From the NCBI GenBank assembly GCA_030674155.1, contig CM060334.1, positions 31,243,874 to 31,307,873 on the forward strand: a stretch of 64,000 nucleotides of DNA, in the 5' to 3' direction. A program made the position numbers and the translations under genes. The stretch's first letter is position 1, and each line of letters starts with the position of its first letter. The notes beneath the pieces were generated by a model, which saw only the letters and a program-made list of their open reading frames with translations, was not told the origin of the DNA and searched no databases. The DNA is from Stramonita haemastoma. Lineage: Eukaryota; Mollusca; Gastropoda; Neogastropoda; Muricidae. Shown one piece after another: positions 1 through 11,960 of this stretch.

Positions 1-236
1 GAGGGACAAGTCAAAGACCCCTCCCTATACAACACTGAATTATTGCAGGTTGGGGAAAATTCTGTAGGAAAAAACCAGCTACTCTGGTTGGCAAATATGC
101 ACACACATAGACCTGAAGGAAAAAGTGATGCTCACCCTAAAGAGCAGTGGAGAAATGGATGATGATGATAGATAATATGATGTAACTGGATGTAAGTATT
201 GTGTGGCACAGTGGAGACTGGGTGGGTGTTTTTCAG

Positions 237-376
237 ATTACTGCGACATCCCGGTGCTGATGAACCACCTTCAGACCAACTACCGCCGCTGGAAGGAGAT
301 GGAGGACACCCCCAAGGAGAGCGGCCCTGCACCTGCCAAGGCGCCTGGCTCCGCTCAGGCCTCGGCCAAGTCCTGA
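237..376 (+). CDS. Terminal coding exon of an unidentified plus-strand gene
   Basis: A pyrimidine-rich acceptor ending in TTTTTCAG at 236 precedes an open frame entered in phase 1 (two bases complete the first codon). It gives 45 complete codons and a TGA at 374-376. The peptide starts YCDIPVLMNHLQTNYRRW, an amphipathic helix-like stretch, and ends in a low-complexity Pro/Ala/Lys/Ser tail (PAPAKAPGSAQASAKS). Coding character is supported by the sharp acceptor, the GC-rich third positions against an AT-rich background and the clean stop. Earlier exons lie outside the window. I do not recognise the family and assign no function. A longer frame over 199-522 in another register is a shadow. Confidence 0.7.
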
Positions 377-1942
377 GCCTGGGGTGTTGCCTGTGCAAGG
401 GGCGTTTCGGCTGCCTGCCTGCCTGCCTGCCAGCCTGCATCTGTCTGTCTGTTCCAGATTGGCCCACACAGTGTGGGATGGATGGCTCCTGCATCTGTTC
501 AGAATTTGTGGATAAGATGTGATGTGTTTAGTCCACATTTTAGTGTGTGAGCCCTGATGTGGAATTAGCCAGTTTTCCCCCCTGTGTTAGTGATGTGGGT
601 GAAGATAATAATGTGATATGTCCACATGTGTTTGTGTGGATAACGATGGTGATATGTCCTCATGTGTTCGTGTGGGGAAAAAAATGATCACCTTTTGTTG
701 TGGAAGGGATGAGGCGTGAGTAAAGGGCACATGCACATCCTCTGTGTTGTTGGGCAAAGCTCATTGGTCTTGGGAGCCGGGCGTTTTGAGCTGTGCTGCT
801 TTTTGCCCTCCTCTCTCCAGATCTTCGGCCACAACACTGTGGGACTTGGCCTAGTTAATGAAGTGACAGCTATAGAATCTTCTGTACAAAGGTAGTGAGT
901 GCAAGACATGGTTCCTGTCCATTTGTGCTGTCGACAACATTGTGAGTTTTTGTGTGATGTGATGTGTCCTGTTGGAATGGGTGTCCGTTTATGTTGAGAG
1001 AAACCCTCGCTGTGCATGGACCCCAGTGACACATTGGTCATCACTTCATGAAACTGATAGGGAAGGGGGGGGGAGGGGGTTGTTGGAGAATACTGATGTA
1101 ATGTGGTTACTATTTTTTGTTTTGGGTTTTGTATGCACATGGCACTGTTGTCAAAGACTGATCTCATAATGGTCCGTTCGTTGTCAGGAGACCTGCTGTC
1201 CACCCGACGTTTACATGCTGGCTTCACATGTTGTCAACAAGAGGACAACATGAGGAATAGTTTTTACTGCATTGAAAAGTGTACCCTTTAGAAAACAAGT
1301 GATAGCTTGGACCGTGATTCTCCAGAGGTCGTTAATAAGCCACTGGTTTGCTGCTTTTCCTCATTTTAATGGAACAACATAATGTTGAAAATTCAGCATC
1401 TTGGCAGGTGTGATGTAACACAAGTTCTGAAGAAGCACAGCTATAGTGGTATTTTTGATGACGATGTACAAGCCTGTGAAACAGGGTGTCCTTGTGGGGA
1501 GAGAGAAGAGGGTATTCAGGACATTGCAAATGGTAACTGGCCTTTGCTGTCTTTTACCGGGGTTTGTTCCAGTGTAATGTAGGCACAGGCACACATTGCT
1601 TGAATTGCCGTTGGTTACAGAGCATCGAGTGGATAACAAGGCAGTAGTCTTTATTCTCCTGAAAGAGAACTATTTCTGAAAATGGAATATGAATGCTGAA
1701 AGGCCATTTTGTAGTTGTGCAAGGATACATGTCAGATTGTGGAAAGGGCACACCCAACACCGAGGGAGAAAGGAACTGGACGTGCGTGCGGTCAGGGCCA
1801 CAGTGCCCAAGTCATGGTGGAGCCACTGCTCTTTTTGAGTGGACAGTAATGTAGTAGAAGTTGCAGTTCCGTTGGTTTGAGAGTGTTAGTGAGCAGGTAT
1901 GTAGAGCAACACAAGTTTTTGAATGCAGTGTCTACTAATAAA
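377..1942 (+). other. Probable 3' UTR of the plus-strand gene
   Basis: Non-coding sequence follows the TGA and runs without recognised repeats, apart from a short CCTG/GCCT run at about 412-435, to an AATAAA at 1937-1942, the first good polyadenylation hexamer on this strand. The transcript end is inferred and an earlier non-canonical site is possible. Confidence 0.4.
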
Positions 1943-2243
1943 TAGGACTGAATTTTTTAAAATAATTTATTTCAGTTAACCAAGAATGAAGAGCATAAAA
2001 AAAAAGATATTGATGTGCTCAGTTGTCGGGTCAGTGAAGTTGTTTTTTTTTTTTCCTCCAGTGATCCCCTTTGTCGTGGTCAGGATGAAATAACACAGCA
2101 GAAAGCTGTGCTCCCCATGCGTGTGTAGCTAGCCTGTGGAAAGCTTCAGCAGAATTTGGGGGGGGGGGTTGTAGTATTCTCACCAAGTAACGGGTCAGTT
2201 TTGTGCTGGGATGCTTTGAAAACAGCCTTGGTTTAGTTCAGAG

Positions 2244-2590
2244 GTGGGATAGGCTGTGCTGAGACTTGGGATAGGCTGTGCTGAGACTTGGGATAGGCTG
2301 TGCTAAGACTTGGGATAGGCTGTGCTGAGACTTGGGATAGGCTGTGCTAAGACTTGGGATAGGCTGTGCTGAGACTTGGGATAGGCTGTGCTGAGACTTG
2401 GGATAGGCTGTGCTGAGACTTGGGATAGGCTGTGCTGAGACTTGGGATAGGTGTGCTAAGACTTGGTGGCTCTAAGACTTGGGATAGGCTGTGCTGAGAC
2501 TTGGGATAGGCTGTGCTAAGACTTGGGATAGGCTGTGCTGAGACTTGGGATAGGCTGTGCTAAGACTTGGGATAGGCTGTGCTGAGACTT
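2244..2590. repeat. 22-bp minisatellite, about 15-16 copies
   Basis: Head-to-tail copies of a 22-base unit built on GGGATAGGCTGTGCTGAGAC plus TT. Two variants differ at one base (GCTGAGACTT against GCTAAGACTT) and partly alternate. One rearranged unit interrupts the array at about 2449-2478. Confidence 0.95.
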
Positions 2591-3347
2591 TGCTCAGTTC
2601 ACAGGCGACAGAAAGGATGGAGATGGTCATCAAATGAGAAGACTGAAAAAGAAATCTTTAAATGTGAAGCTACAGACGTGTGCATTGCAGACTGTGGACA
2701 TGGTGATCACACTGTGGACCTACCTACAAGCTGAAATGGGCAGATCTGCCCTCGTCGTGCTCACAACTGTGTGAGATGACACTGCACCACAGTCAGCAAT
2801 CTGCTGGATGGACTGATTTCATTCTCCTTATTCGTTCCATCATCATCATCAGGAATGGTTGGGATCGAGTGCATCTGCCATTTATTAAGTCTTCAAAGGC
2901 CAACAGACCTGTACAAAGTTAACACTGTTAATTCGCCATCCCTCAAGTGATTGGGCAGCAGTAAAACCAGTTGTGTAGGCTTTGCACCACTTATTTTGGT
3001 CACAAGTAGCATCATCACTGAATGGTGTATCATCCATAAGTTGGGCAAGCTGTCATTTGGAATCACTGCCAACATGCTCCGACTACAATCTATAAATGTT
3101 CAGCTGCGCAGTAGGAAATGAGACCTCCCAGTCCTCAAAGGAATTTGGGATAATATATGAATAATATTGGAAGAAGAAAAAGAGGGGGAGGGGTGGGGGT
3201 GTTGTCACTATTTGGAAGGTCAGGAGAAGCTAGGCTTGCCTAGCATGCTTTTTCAGTAGAGTGTAGAACCTTAGATGAACATTTTCCAAAATCAGAGTAG
3301 TCAGTTCAGCAAACCTAGTTCTAGGCAACAATACTTTCACACACTGA

Positions 3348-3379
<32 letters not shown>

Positions 3380-4674
3380 TTCCTCTCTCACAAAAAGTGC
3401 CACTGAGGAAAGGGAAGTATTAAGTTCTAGATGATTGATGATCAAAAGGCATACTCTGCCAGAAAAATAAATTGAAACAGCTTGATGCAAATCTGTGCAC
3501 ATTTATAGAACTCGACTTCCATTTTTTATAGATCAGTTCTTTTCATCCCTGTTATCTATCAATGTCAACTGAAGCAGATTTTTTCCTTACCATTTATGCA
3601 CGCTATTTTTGTGTGTGTGGCATTTCAACTCTCCACACTTGTATGGCACTGCCTCATATTTCTTTGGCTTCTAGGTCATTCATTTCTCCTGCATGTCGTA
3701 TTTTTCTTTGCGTGTCAGAGAGCGACATTTTGGGGAACCATCGAAGTTCTAGCCAATGAATAAAGAATAGTAGCCCTTTATAGCTATTGCTGTAACTTGA
3801 ATGCCGATTAAAAAAAAGCAAAAAACCTAACCCCCCCCCCGAAACAGACCTGTGCACCCCCATACACCAAATTCAGTAATTTAGAGGCAATTTTCAGTAT
3901 TTTTGCCTGTTGTTTGCGACACACTTTTCAAAAGGACAGGAAGAATGTACAACTTCTTTCTGTTCAATTTTTTTCTAATTTTTTTTTCTCTCTTTGCTCT
4001 TCCTCCCACTGTAAAAAGTTCCTAAGTTTTTTTGTTGTTTTTTTTCATCACATAGCAAATCTGGAAGGTCTGATATACGGGGATAGTCCCAGATACTGTT
4101 CAAAATTTTCTTGTGAAAGCTTTCAAAAAGGAAGATACCAGTAAGATGTATGTGTGGGTGTGGGGGAAGACAGACAGATAGGAAGGGAGGTATGGGGAGA
4201 AACAGTGTGTAAGAGAAGAGGGAGGGGGTAGGGGAAGATGAGGAGAGAGGGAGATGAGTGGGAGTAGCGTTCTAAAGAGGGAAGGGAGAAAGATAGTGTG
4301 TGTGTGTGCATGTGAAGAAACATTGATGCACTCTCTTACAAAGATTGAAGAAGATCCTATGCCTTCCTTAGTTTTATATCAAATTGGAGCCCCTGTACAA
4401 AAGATTTATTTTCTGACCATGGTCCACGTAGGACATCACTTGCCAATGAAAGCTTAGATTTCACACTGAAATGAACCTTACCTGTTCTCGCCCCATCCTG
4501 GTAATGTGAACAATAACAGTGTTTTCAGTGGCCGGATTTTGGGGGATAAAAAATGGATTATGATAAGTGAAATCTAATTTTAATCCAGAACAAATACAGA
4601 AAAATATGGAGGGTGCATAGGTCTGAAATAAAAATGGTGGTAGTCACAAAGGATGTGTAGGTTTTTTCTCTCCA
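2591..4674. other. Intergenic stretch, no gene recognised
   Basis: AT-rich sequence with homopolymer runs, including about 20 G at 3360-3380 and a C run near 3830. Short open frames here have no splice context or family resemblance. Confidence 0.5.
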
Positions 4675-5690
4675 GATTTAAGAGGTTATTTTTTTTGGCT
4701 GCCTCATCTGTGACGTTCCTGTCCCTGCTGTTCCGACACCGCTTGTTTCAATCTCCCTGCCACAGCCATACCCAGGTTCATTGTCTCATCCTCGGGTCGG
4801 AAGTCCACAGGGACCCATCAATATCAGGCTGTCGCAGGGCCAACAGCCAGAAAGGACCAGCACTGCTGCTGGATCCTTTGGTGGTGTTCAGTGGTGCCTG
4901 TTCTGAGCTAACATACGCAGGACACCACCTACTAACAACAGTATTAGCTCAGTCGGGAACGGAATAACATAGTGGTCAGAACATTGTGCTCACAATTTGA
5001 CGACCCTGGTTCGATTCCTGTTCAAGGGCACTTTCCTCTTGAGTTAATCATCAGTGCTGACTCCACTCTCCCCAAAAGTCCTTCGGATGAGACTATAAAC
5101 CAGGCCCAGTGTGCAAACGCACGCAAAACATCTTGTGCACACGTTAACTTTTCGTAAGAGTAGGACATTCGTGTGCCGGTGGGACAGATAACAGGTACAA
5201 CACTTGCACCTCACCGTCAAGGTACTGACCGATTTGAAGAGGAGCCAGACTGAGTGAAAGGCCCACCTGAGGTGGCGACCACCACAACGTCCCACCCCAA
5301 AGGCACAGAGGCGTATGGGCAAATCGAATTTGAGGTCACCATGAGACCAGAGCAACCAGGGCCACAGAATCGAGGACTCTTTTTTGCATTGCATGATGAT
5401 CAATGAGGATGATGTAATGGTGCTGCTGTGGAAGTGCATACGCTTGGAGACTACTGTCATAATATATCCCGGTGAGAGATACGGACACCTGCAGTGTTGG
5501 TCAGGTAATTTGAGCAACACACTCAGTCGCATCCTTACATAAAGTGGATAAAGCTTGACTGTGTGGTCCCAGTCTTCCCATTGAGCCCACTCACTCTGGG
5601 TAGGAGCCGGTCGGAGCCCGAAAAATCCTCATGACTCCTATGAGATTTGAACCTGCGACCTTCCAGTCCGAAATCCAAGGCGCTAACCAC
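4675..5690 (+). repeat. Interspersed repeat family D, split by a SINE
   Basis: The 5' part (TCTGTGACGTTCCTGTCC onwards, 4705-4935) and the 3' part (about 5205-5690, including TGAGGTCACCATGAGACCAG) recur in the same order at 30455-31065 and 61245-61735, and inverted at 36285-36520. Here the two parts are separated by a family A SINE. No coding capacity is seen. The element class is unknown. Confidence 0.75.
4951..5200 (+). mobile_element. tRNA-derived SINE, family A
   Basis: It has a tRNA-like head with a B-box-like GGTTCGATTCCTG near 5010, then a SINE body containing CAGTGCTGACTCCACTCTCC and the shared core GATGAGACTATAAACC. It ends near GTGTGCCGGTGGGACAG. Copies also occur at 22.8, 28.2, 42.8, 59.4 and 63.0 kb. 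It sits inside repeat family D and is therefore younger than that copy. Confidence 0.8.
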
Positions 5691-6689
5691 TGTTTATACA
5701 CGTTTTTTGTATTTTGTGCAGTGTAATTCATTCTTTTTTTATCGTCAAAGGCAGGCAGACACTTTCTTCAGGTCTTTGGAAAAATATTCTATGAATCCCA
5801 AGTGACAGGAGCTTATTCTAGCTGCAGAATTTGACAACAAAAAGCTTGGAGGGGATTTTACTGAGAAGTGTACACATGGACTTGCCACTTTCAAAGCTGT
5901 GAAGCCAGCAAGATCACCCCACCACTTCAAAGAGAATACTGAGGGTTTTTTTTTTGTTCTTGGTGGAGTGACAAGAATTTTGTGCATGTGTTGTGCTGAC
6001 AATCTGTCTTGTTACCTGCTCAATCATGAAGTGTAATGTGATCTGAAAATGTTTCCCTCCAACAATGGTAGGATTTGGCGAGGACTTGCCTACCAACCAC
6101 AAAGTGGTGGCTTTTTTTTTTTTTTTAAGTGACTTTTTTTTTTTTAAATGACATTTCCAAGTAGAAGGTATATCATCAGTTGTGATAGTATGAAGACCCA
6201 GTGAAATAAGAGTTGTGAGGGTTTTTGTTCTCGTCCTGGGTAGGATAGGGAGAAATAAGCAAGTCGCCACATTTTCCCCTTAAGACCTCGTGTTTGTGTG
6301 ATGGACATTAGTTATGGATATGTATGAATTGCTATGTTTGTAAATTTGACTTCATACACTGGAATTTTTTCTTATATATGTGAGGGAGGGCAAGGGAGTA
6401 GATTTATAGACGAGTGAAACATGGATACCCCATGCATGGTGTGGTAATATTGTACATACATTAGAATCTCTACACATGAATATGCTGTAACAAGACTTTA
6501 TTGTCATTGAATTTTTAATAGGAAAATACATTAAATACCTTCTGAAAGAGCAGTGTTGTATGAATGGATTGTTTCTGAAGAAATGAAAGAATATTCACTA
6601 ATTCCAGCAGCATAAAAAATGCACAAGAGGGGAATGCTAGACATGACTTTGATTCATATGTAGTCCTGGGCATGATTTCAGTAGAAAAT

Positions 6690-7070
6690 TTTGTATTTGT
6701 ACCACTTTGTCACAGCAGATTTCTCTGCGTGAAATTCGGGCTGCTCTCACCCGGGAAATTCGGGCTGCTCTCACCGGGAAATTCGGGCTGCTCTCCCCGG
6801 GAAGAGTGCATCGCCTACCCTTTTTTCTCTACAGAATTTTGCCAGGGTCAACCACCTTGTTGCCGTGGGTGCTTTTATGTGCGCTAAATAGTGATGTGAA
6901 ACGCACGGGATCTCAGTTTATCGTCTCATCTGAAAGACTAGCGCCCAGACCACCACTCAGGGGTCTAATGAATGGGGGGGAAAGTTTGGGGCCCAAACGG
7001 GGTACGAACTACAGCACACTCCGACCCAGATTTCTAGGCAAGGCACATTACCACCTAGACCACTGATCCA
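6690..7070 (-). mobile_element. tRNA-derived SINE, family B
   Basis: Reverse-oriented copy of the roughly 420-bp element best preserved at 51985-52405. It retains the tail segment (CAGCAGATTTCTCTGCGTGA on the plus strand), the TTTTGCCAGGG segment, the core (TCGTCTCATCTGAAAGAC) and the tRNA-like head near 7060. An 18-base piece around GAAATTCGGGCTGCTCTC is present three times in tandem at 6730-6800. Confidence 0.8.
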
Positions 7071-7139
7071 GTTTCTGTACTATTTGCATACAGTAGAAAA
7101 CATTGAATACTGTGCAACCAGACAATGATGCAAACAAAT

Positions 7140-7800
7140 TTTGTTGGACTAAGTGGGCTTGTGTGGGCCGCCACCCTCCATCCCCGACCACCATCCCTGC
7201 AGGTTACTTTCCTATATACTTTCCTAAAGCCCCACTGAGAACAGCTCACTGCAATTTTCGACCAATGAGAAATTGCAATTTTCGACCAATGAGAAATTGC
7301 AATTTTCGAACCAATGAGAAATGCATTGCATGAGAAATGAGAGAGTAATACTCACAAATGGGGCTTTTGGAAGGTATATAAGAAAGTACCCCGTAGGGTG
7401 GGGGTCGGGGATGGTGGCGGCACACACAAACCCACCTAGTCTACAAACTTAAAACACACTTTTGCTAAGCCTTTTAAAATGTTGTGTTTTAAGTTTGTAG
7501 ACTAGGTGGGTTTGTGTGTCCGCCACCATCCCCGACCCCCACCCTACGGGGTACTTTCTTATATACCTTCCAAAAGCCCCATTTGTGAGTTACTACTCTT
7601 TCTCGCAATTCTCATTGGTCGAAAACTGCAATTTCTCATTGGTCGAAAACTGCAATTTCCATTTCTCATTGGTCGAAATCATTTTATGGTCGAAATTTTT
7701 CTCATTGGTCGAACTCAATTATGTCAACTGCAATTTCTCATTGGTTGAAAATTGCAGTGAGCTGTTCTCAGTGGATTCTGAACACTAGGCTATAGGGGTG
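7140..7800. repeat. Large inverted repeat with CCAAT arrays and outward TATA boxes
   Basis: The arm 7322-7440 (GGTATATAAG, then GGGTGGGGGTCGGGGATGG) is repeated inverted at 7500-7590. The two flank a short near-palindromic centre that reads CTAGTCTACAAACTT at one side and AAGTTTGTAGACTAG at the other. Each arm also has an array of CCAATGAGAA or TTCTCATTGG motifs spaced about 24-25 bases (7260-7320 and 7610-7750). TATATA motifs lie at the outer edges of the left array. No open frame follows on either side. The layout resembles a divergent TATA/CCAAT promoter that has been duplicated and inverted; function is inference. Confidence 0.75.
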
Positions 7801-8204
7801 GGGCTTTTCAGGCTGTATGCACCCTGTAGCAAGCCAGTGTCTCACAGCACAGGAGGGGTGGGGTGAAGGTGGAGGCTTACAATACAAACTTTACTACTGA
7901 AATATGCCCAGAAGAAATAAAATATTGGATACATAGCTTACAATACAAACTGTTCTACTGAAATCATTGTGCTCAGAACATATAAACTTATTTAAAAATA
8001 TCTGGATACATAGCTTACAGTACAAACTTTTCTACTGAAATCATGCCCAGAACAAATAAAATTATTAAAAAATATTGGATACATAGGTGTTGATTCCAGG
8101 TTTTCAATAAATGGAGAGCCCTTTTGGTTGACATCCCCCCCCATTTAGTGTGTGCTATTTAGAAAATCCAACAATATGACAGGCTGTCAGGGAATTCTAT
8201 TCCA
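7801..8204. other. Short direct repeats, no gene
   Basis: Three loosely repeated units carry ACATAGCTTACAATACAAAC and CTACTGAAAT at about 7875, 7930 and 8010. They form a degenerate tandem repeat of roughly 70-80 bases. Nothing else is recognised. Confidence 0.5.
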
Positions 8205-8465
8205 CAATGGACAGGGTAGAATGTGACACTCCACCATGAAATGAATTGCTGACCTACTTTTCAGCTAGAAGCCAGGTTGTCAATATTGATTATATATAAA
8301 ACTATAGCCATCTTTTTACCTTAAACAAATATATCAAGATTCAGATTTCAATCTGCCCTTTTTAGCAGATTAATAATAAAATGCCAATACCTAAAAATTC
8401 AACTCTGGTGGAATGCAACTCATGTGGTGGAGCATCACACATCTTCGGATAGTATACCCAGACAT
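8205..8465 (+). repeat. Interspersed repeat family E
   Basis: Shares an ordered set of segments with 41877-42330: CACCATGAAATGA, the bases around AAAACTATAGCCAT, GCAGATTAATAA, and TGGAATGCAACTCATGTGG. The copies are well diverged. No open frame is seen and the class is unknown. Confidence 0.65.
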
Positions 8466-9339
8466 TTCATAATTTCCAAATCCGGTGGCTTTTTTTCTTT
8501 TTTTGGGGGGGGGAAGCTGCACTGTTTCTGTAAAAAAGCTGACTGCATGATATGGTTTCTCTACCCCTCACTATCCCTACTGACATGGTGATTGTGTATG
8601 TGCTTGTAGCTACTGTTCACTATGATAAGATTATTGTTTGGTTATGACAAATTAAGGTTTGAAAATATCTATATATTTTGACATGAAGAGACCTCCTGTT
8701 TATTACTTTGATTAGTTAGCAAAAAAAAAAGAAAAAAAAAGAGATGTCCTATTACTGATCACACAACTAATCTACATTTCAAATTAGATCTAGTTATTTA
8801 TCATTTTTTACGAAGACCTATCCGTGATATGTTTCATTATGTTTCATGTTAAAAAGTACATGTGATAGTAAAAGATGTTGAAAGAATTGTACAGAGTTTG
8901 GGTGAACTTGAATGCAAAATGAGTTGTTAATGTGTCTCTTTTAAAGAGAGACACATTAGCAAACTGTAGTTTTAAGTACTACTTTAAACTCAGCCTGCTA
9001 CCCTAACAATCCTGCAAGACACCCCCTACTGCAACACTCTAAATAAACCGTAAGGCTGGTGCAAAGTGCTATTTGCTGATGAGAAAGTGCATGCACCTGG
9101 GCCTTGTCTCAACACAGACAAACCAGTGACAGGAAGATGTGTGCCTAAGGAATATGCCTACCACTTCAAGGGCAAGTACCCATAACATTACTTGAAAATA
9201 AAATCAAAATTGAAACAAGTGAAAAAGATCATTATCTCCAACCTATAAAAGTGACCTAATCTAGATCAGATTTACCTCTTTCCTCGAAAAAGATTTCCTC
9301 TGAACAGAGGTGGTGAAAAATGAGTAAGCTTTTGATCAT

Positions 9340-9640
9340 CATAGCCGCCACTGTAGTCAAGTGGTTAGGGTGTTGGACTCGTAATCTGAAGGTTGCGGGT
9401 TCGATCCCAGCTTTCGGCTATGGCGTTGTGCCCTTGGAAAAGGCACTTTACGGCTATTTGCTCACCCCACCCAGGTGTAAAAGGGGTACCAACCTTGTGT
9501 TGGGGGTTAACCCTGCGATAGACTGTGTTGGGTTAACCCTGCGATGACGGCTCCTGTCCAGGGGGGAGTCTATGACTCCGTCGCTTAACGCCACAGAAAC
9601 CGGGTTAATCACAGATTGATTAGCTGCACCTTACAGAATC
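9340..9640 (+). mobile_element. tRNA-derived SINE (family C) with a well-preserved tRNA-like head
   Basis: Positions 9342-9421 fold as a tRNA-like head. The ends TAGCCG and CGGCTA can pair, an A box (TAGTCAAGTGG) and a B box (GGTTCGATCCC) are present, and the seven-base anticodon loop reads CTCGTAA. It is followed directly by a non-tRNA body (CCTTGGAAAAGGCACTTTAC and so on, with a duplicated GGTTAACCCTGCGAT), which identifies a SINE and not a free tRNA gene. The body ends near the GATTAGCTGCACC at 9620. Confidence 0.75.
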
Positions 9641-11545
9641 ATAAAAAATCCTGTATCTCCCCCCCCCCCCCCCCTTCCCAACCTTTATATTTTTATTTAC
9701 AGAGAGATTATTGGTAATAGATTCTTCAACAAATCCATAGTAGCCTGGGTTCTCCTTCCTTTCTTAGATTGTGCCTTCCTATTCTTTCATACATTTGGCG
9801 ACATATTTATGAGAGCTGTTCAAGAAGTTCATTGCCTAACTATGAAGATGTCAACAGATTTTTTCTCACCTGTTATTTTCCAATGTAGTCTCCCTTCAAC
9901 ATCACACACATGCACCGGTGCTTCTACCTGAAATATTGCACTGATACATGAATCATACAATCTTTCTTTGCTTCAGTCACATAACTCATCCTGCTTTCAG
10001 CCGACTGCTGGCTGCCAACTACAGCACTCAAAGGCTATAGACACTGCAGCCAAGCAGATGTGCATGAACACACTATATACATACGGAGGGAGGGGTCACC
10101 TTCTGAGATGAAGAACTTCAAGGACATCACAAACAAAGGTCAATCGAGCAACAGCAAACTCTGTACGAATACTGGGCAGTTCTGCACCATTTCAGGCATG
10201 ACTTGTAAAATAAGCTGCAAAAGCATATTAGGCACAACTACAACATCCCATTTCACCTGAAAAAAGAAACCTGGAAGAGTTTCTTAGACACAGTTACCAC
10301 TTACTACTTTATCTTCTTTTCATGCTTTCACCAACCACAGTCAATGCTGCTTAACTGTCGCTTGGGGAAAGAAAGTGCTCTGACCACTGAGCTATCCCGT
10401 CCCATAATGTATAGTATAGTATAGTATGTATAGTATATATAGTTTATAGTTAGATGCATGAACATTACCATTCAGCCTGATTATCAAACACAGGGTGTAT
10501 GTAATGCTGATTACAATGTCTACTAATTGCTCTAGTGCCCAACTTTAAAATCAGATGTAAGCAGAGATCGCTGTAAGTCTGCAAGCAAACAATCCCTACC
10601 TGGCCTGAAAAGTACCACTTAACAAACCATTCCTTTTCACTAAAGTGAGGGGGGGAGGAGGGGGGTACAGACAGTTTCTAGGGGCGACATTCTTGTATAA
10701 CAGGGGAATGAATATGCCCAAAGACAAAATTCCCACATCTGAAACAGCACAATATTTAAGAAACTATTCTATTCCTCACCAGCCCTTTCTTTGGCAGGAA
10801 ACTTCAGCGCCTGTCATTTCTCCGCAAATCCTCAAGAGCTGGGTTGTGAAAGTTGCACACACAAAAAATTGATGAAAATACAACAGCACAGCAAACAGCC
10901 ACCAATCATGCATCAAGGACACCCTGGGCAGTGACCTCAGCTGCGACCTTTCGTCTTGTCAAAATAGATAGTCAACTTTTCTTTGTTACATTTATCACAT
11001 TTTCCCCAACAGCAGGAGTAAAGCCATTCACATCACTGAAATGTCACATTGGGCCACGGAACATTGAAGGCAAATAAGACCATCCCGTATTCTGGAAGGA
11101 ACAATTTCTTCATCAGACGTTTCTTACAAAAGAAACCTGGAAAAGAAAATTACTACGTGATTAGAACAGTTTTCAAGCATGCACATTCAGAAAATGTTAG
11201 TGGCACGGGCTTGATTCATCTGAGGGTTCAAAACCAATCTGTAGACCTTGGCAAGCATGTATAATATGGAGAGGGAAACAAAAACTAACCATCAACACAT
11301 CACATCATAGATGATGAAAAAAAAAAAAGGTATTACAGAGGAACGGCCCAAATGAATTTGTAAATAAATACACCTGCATTAAACATTTGTACTATGGTTT
11401 ATTAATTACAAGAATGAAAGATTACACCGAGAACAGGTAGAATGCTGTCATGATAAAAAGGAGACAATTTCTGCACGTTTTCAAATGTATGACTGAGGCG
11501 ATCGGACTAATATTTGGGAAAGAATGAAGGTGGAAAGGATGGTTA
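9641..11545. other. No gene recognised; small SINE remnant
   Basis: It starts with a long C run (9660-9674). At 10330-10410 there is a reverse tRNA-like SINE head (GAAAGTGCTCTGACCACTGA GCTATCCCGTCCC on plus) related to 34840-34890. A short TAGTA-type repeat lies at 10408-10450. The rest is AT-rich with no supported exon. Confidence 0.45.
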
Positions 11546-11960
11546 AGACGTTCGCCTGCCAACAAGTAAAACCGTGAGTTTCTGGGTTCATACCCAGCCT
11601 CACCCTTTCTTCCCAGTTTGACGAAAAAATCGAACTGAATGTCAAAGTCATTCAGATGAGACTATAAACCGAGGCCCTGTGTGCGGACGCACGCAGAACA
11701 TCTTGCACACACGTTAAAACCCCATTCCGCCTTTCGGAAGAGCAGGCCATTGCCTGCTGGTAGGAGCAGATGACAAAATTATTTTAAAAAAATCAGCATG
11801 CACACAGGTGTCGCGTTTAGACACCATCCCCGAGGGAAAAAAAAAAAAAAGGGTAGGCGCTGCACTTGTGGCGATGCGCTCTCCCTGGGAGAGCAGCCCG
11901 AATTTCACGCAGAGAAATCTGCTGTGACATAAAGTGGTATAAAATAAAATAAAAGACAGG
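11546..11960 (+). mobile_element. Composite SINE copy (family A' joined to family B tail)
   Basis: A tRNA-like head (GTTAAGACGTTCGCCTGCC, then GGGTTCATACCC) is followed by the core CAGATGAGACTATAAACC and family A body to about 11790. After that comes the family B tail (GGGTAGGCGCTGCACTTGTG through TCTGCTGTGACATAAAG) ending in AAATAAAATAAAA. The head and tail come from different families, so this is either a chimeric SINE or a nested insertion. Confidence 0.65.

Noticed and set aside
5044..5532. 162-codon minus-strand frame
   Set aside because: It spans the boundary of a SINE and repeat family D; similar chance frames arise from the same SINE body at 22940-23341 and 28205-28465.
6707..7066. 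119-codon plus-strand frame
   Set aside because: It is the reverse strand of SINE family B; equivalent frames appear in the other copies.
9342..9421. Functional tRNA gene with anticodon CGT
   Set aside because: A and B boxes and acceptor-stem pairing are good, but the T-stem has a mismatch and the sequence continues directly into a SINE body, so it is called a SINE head.
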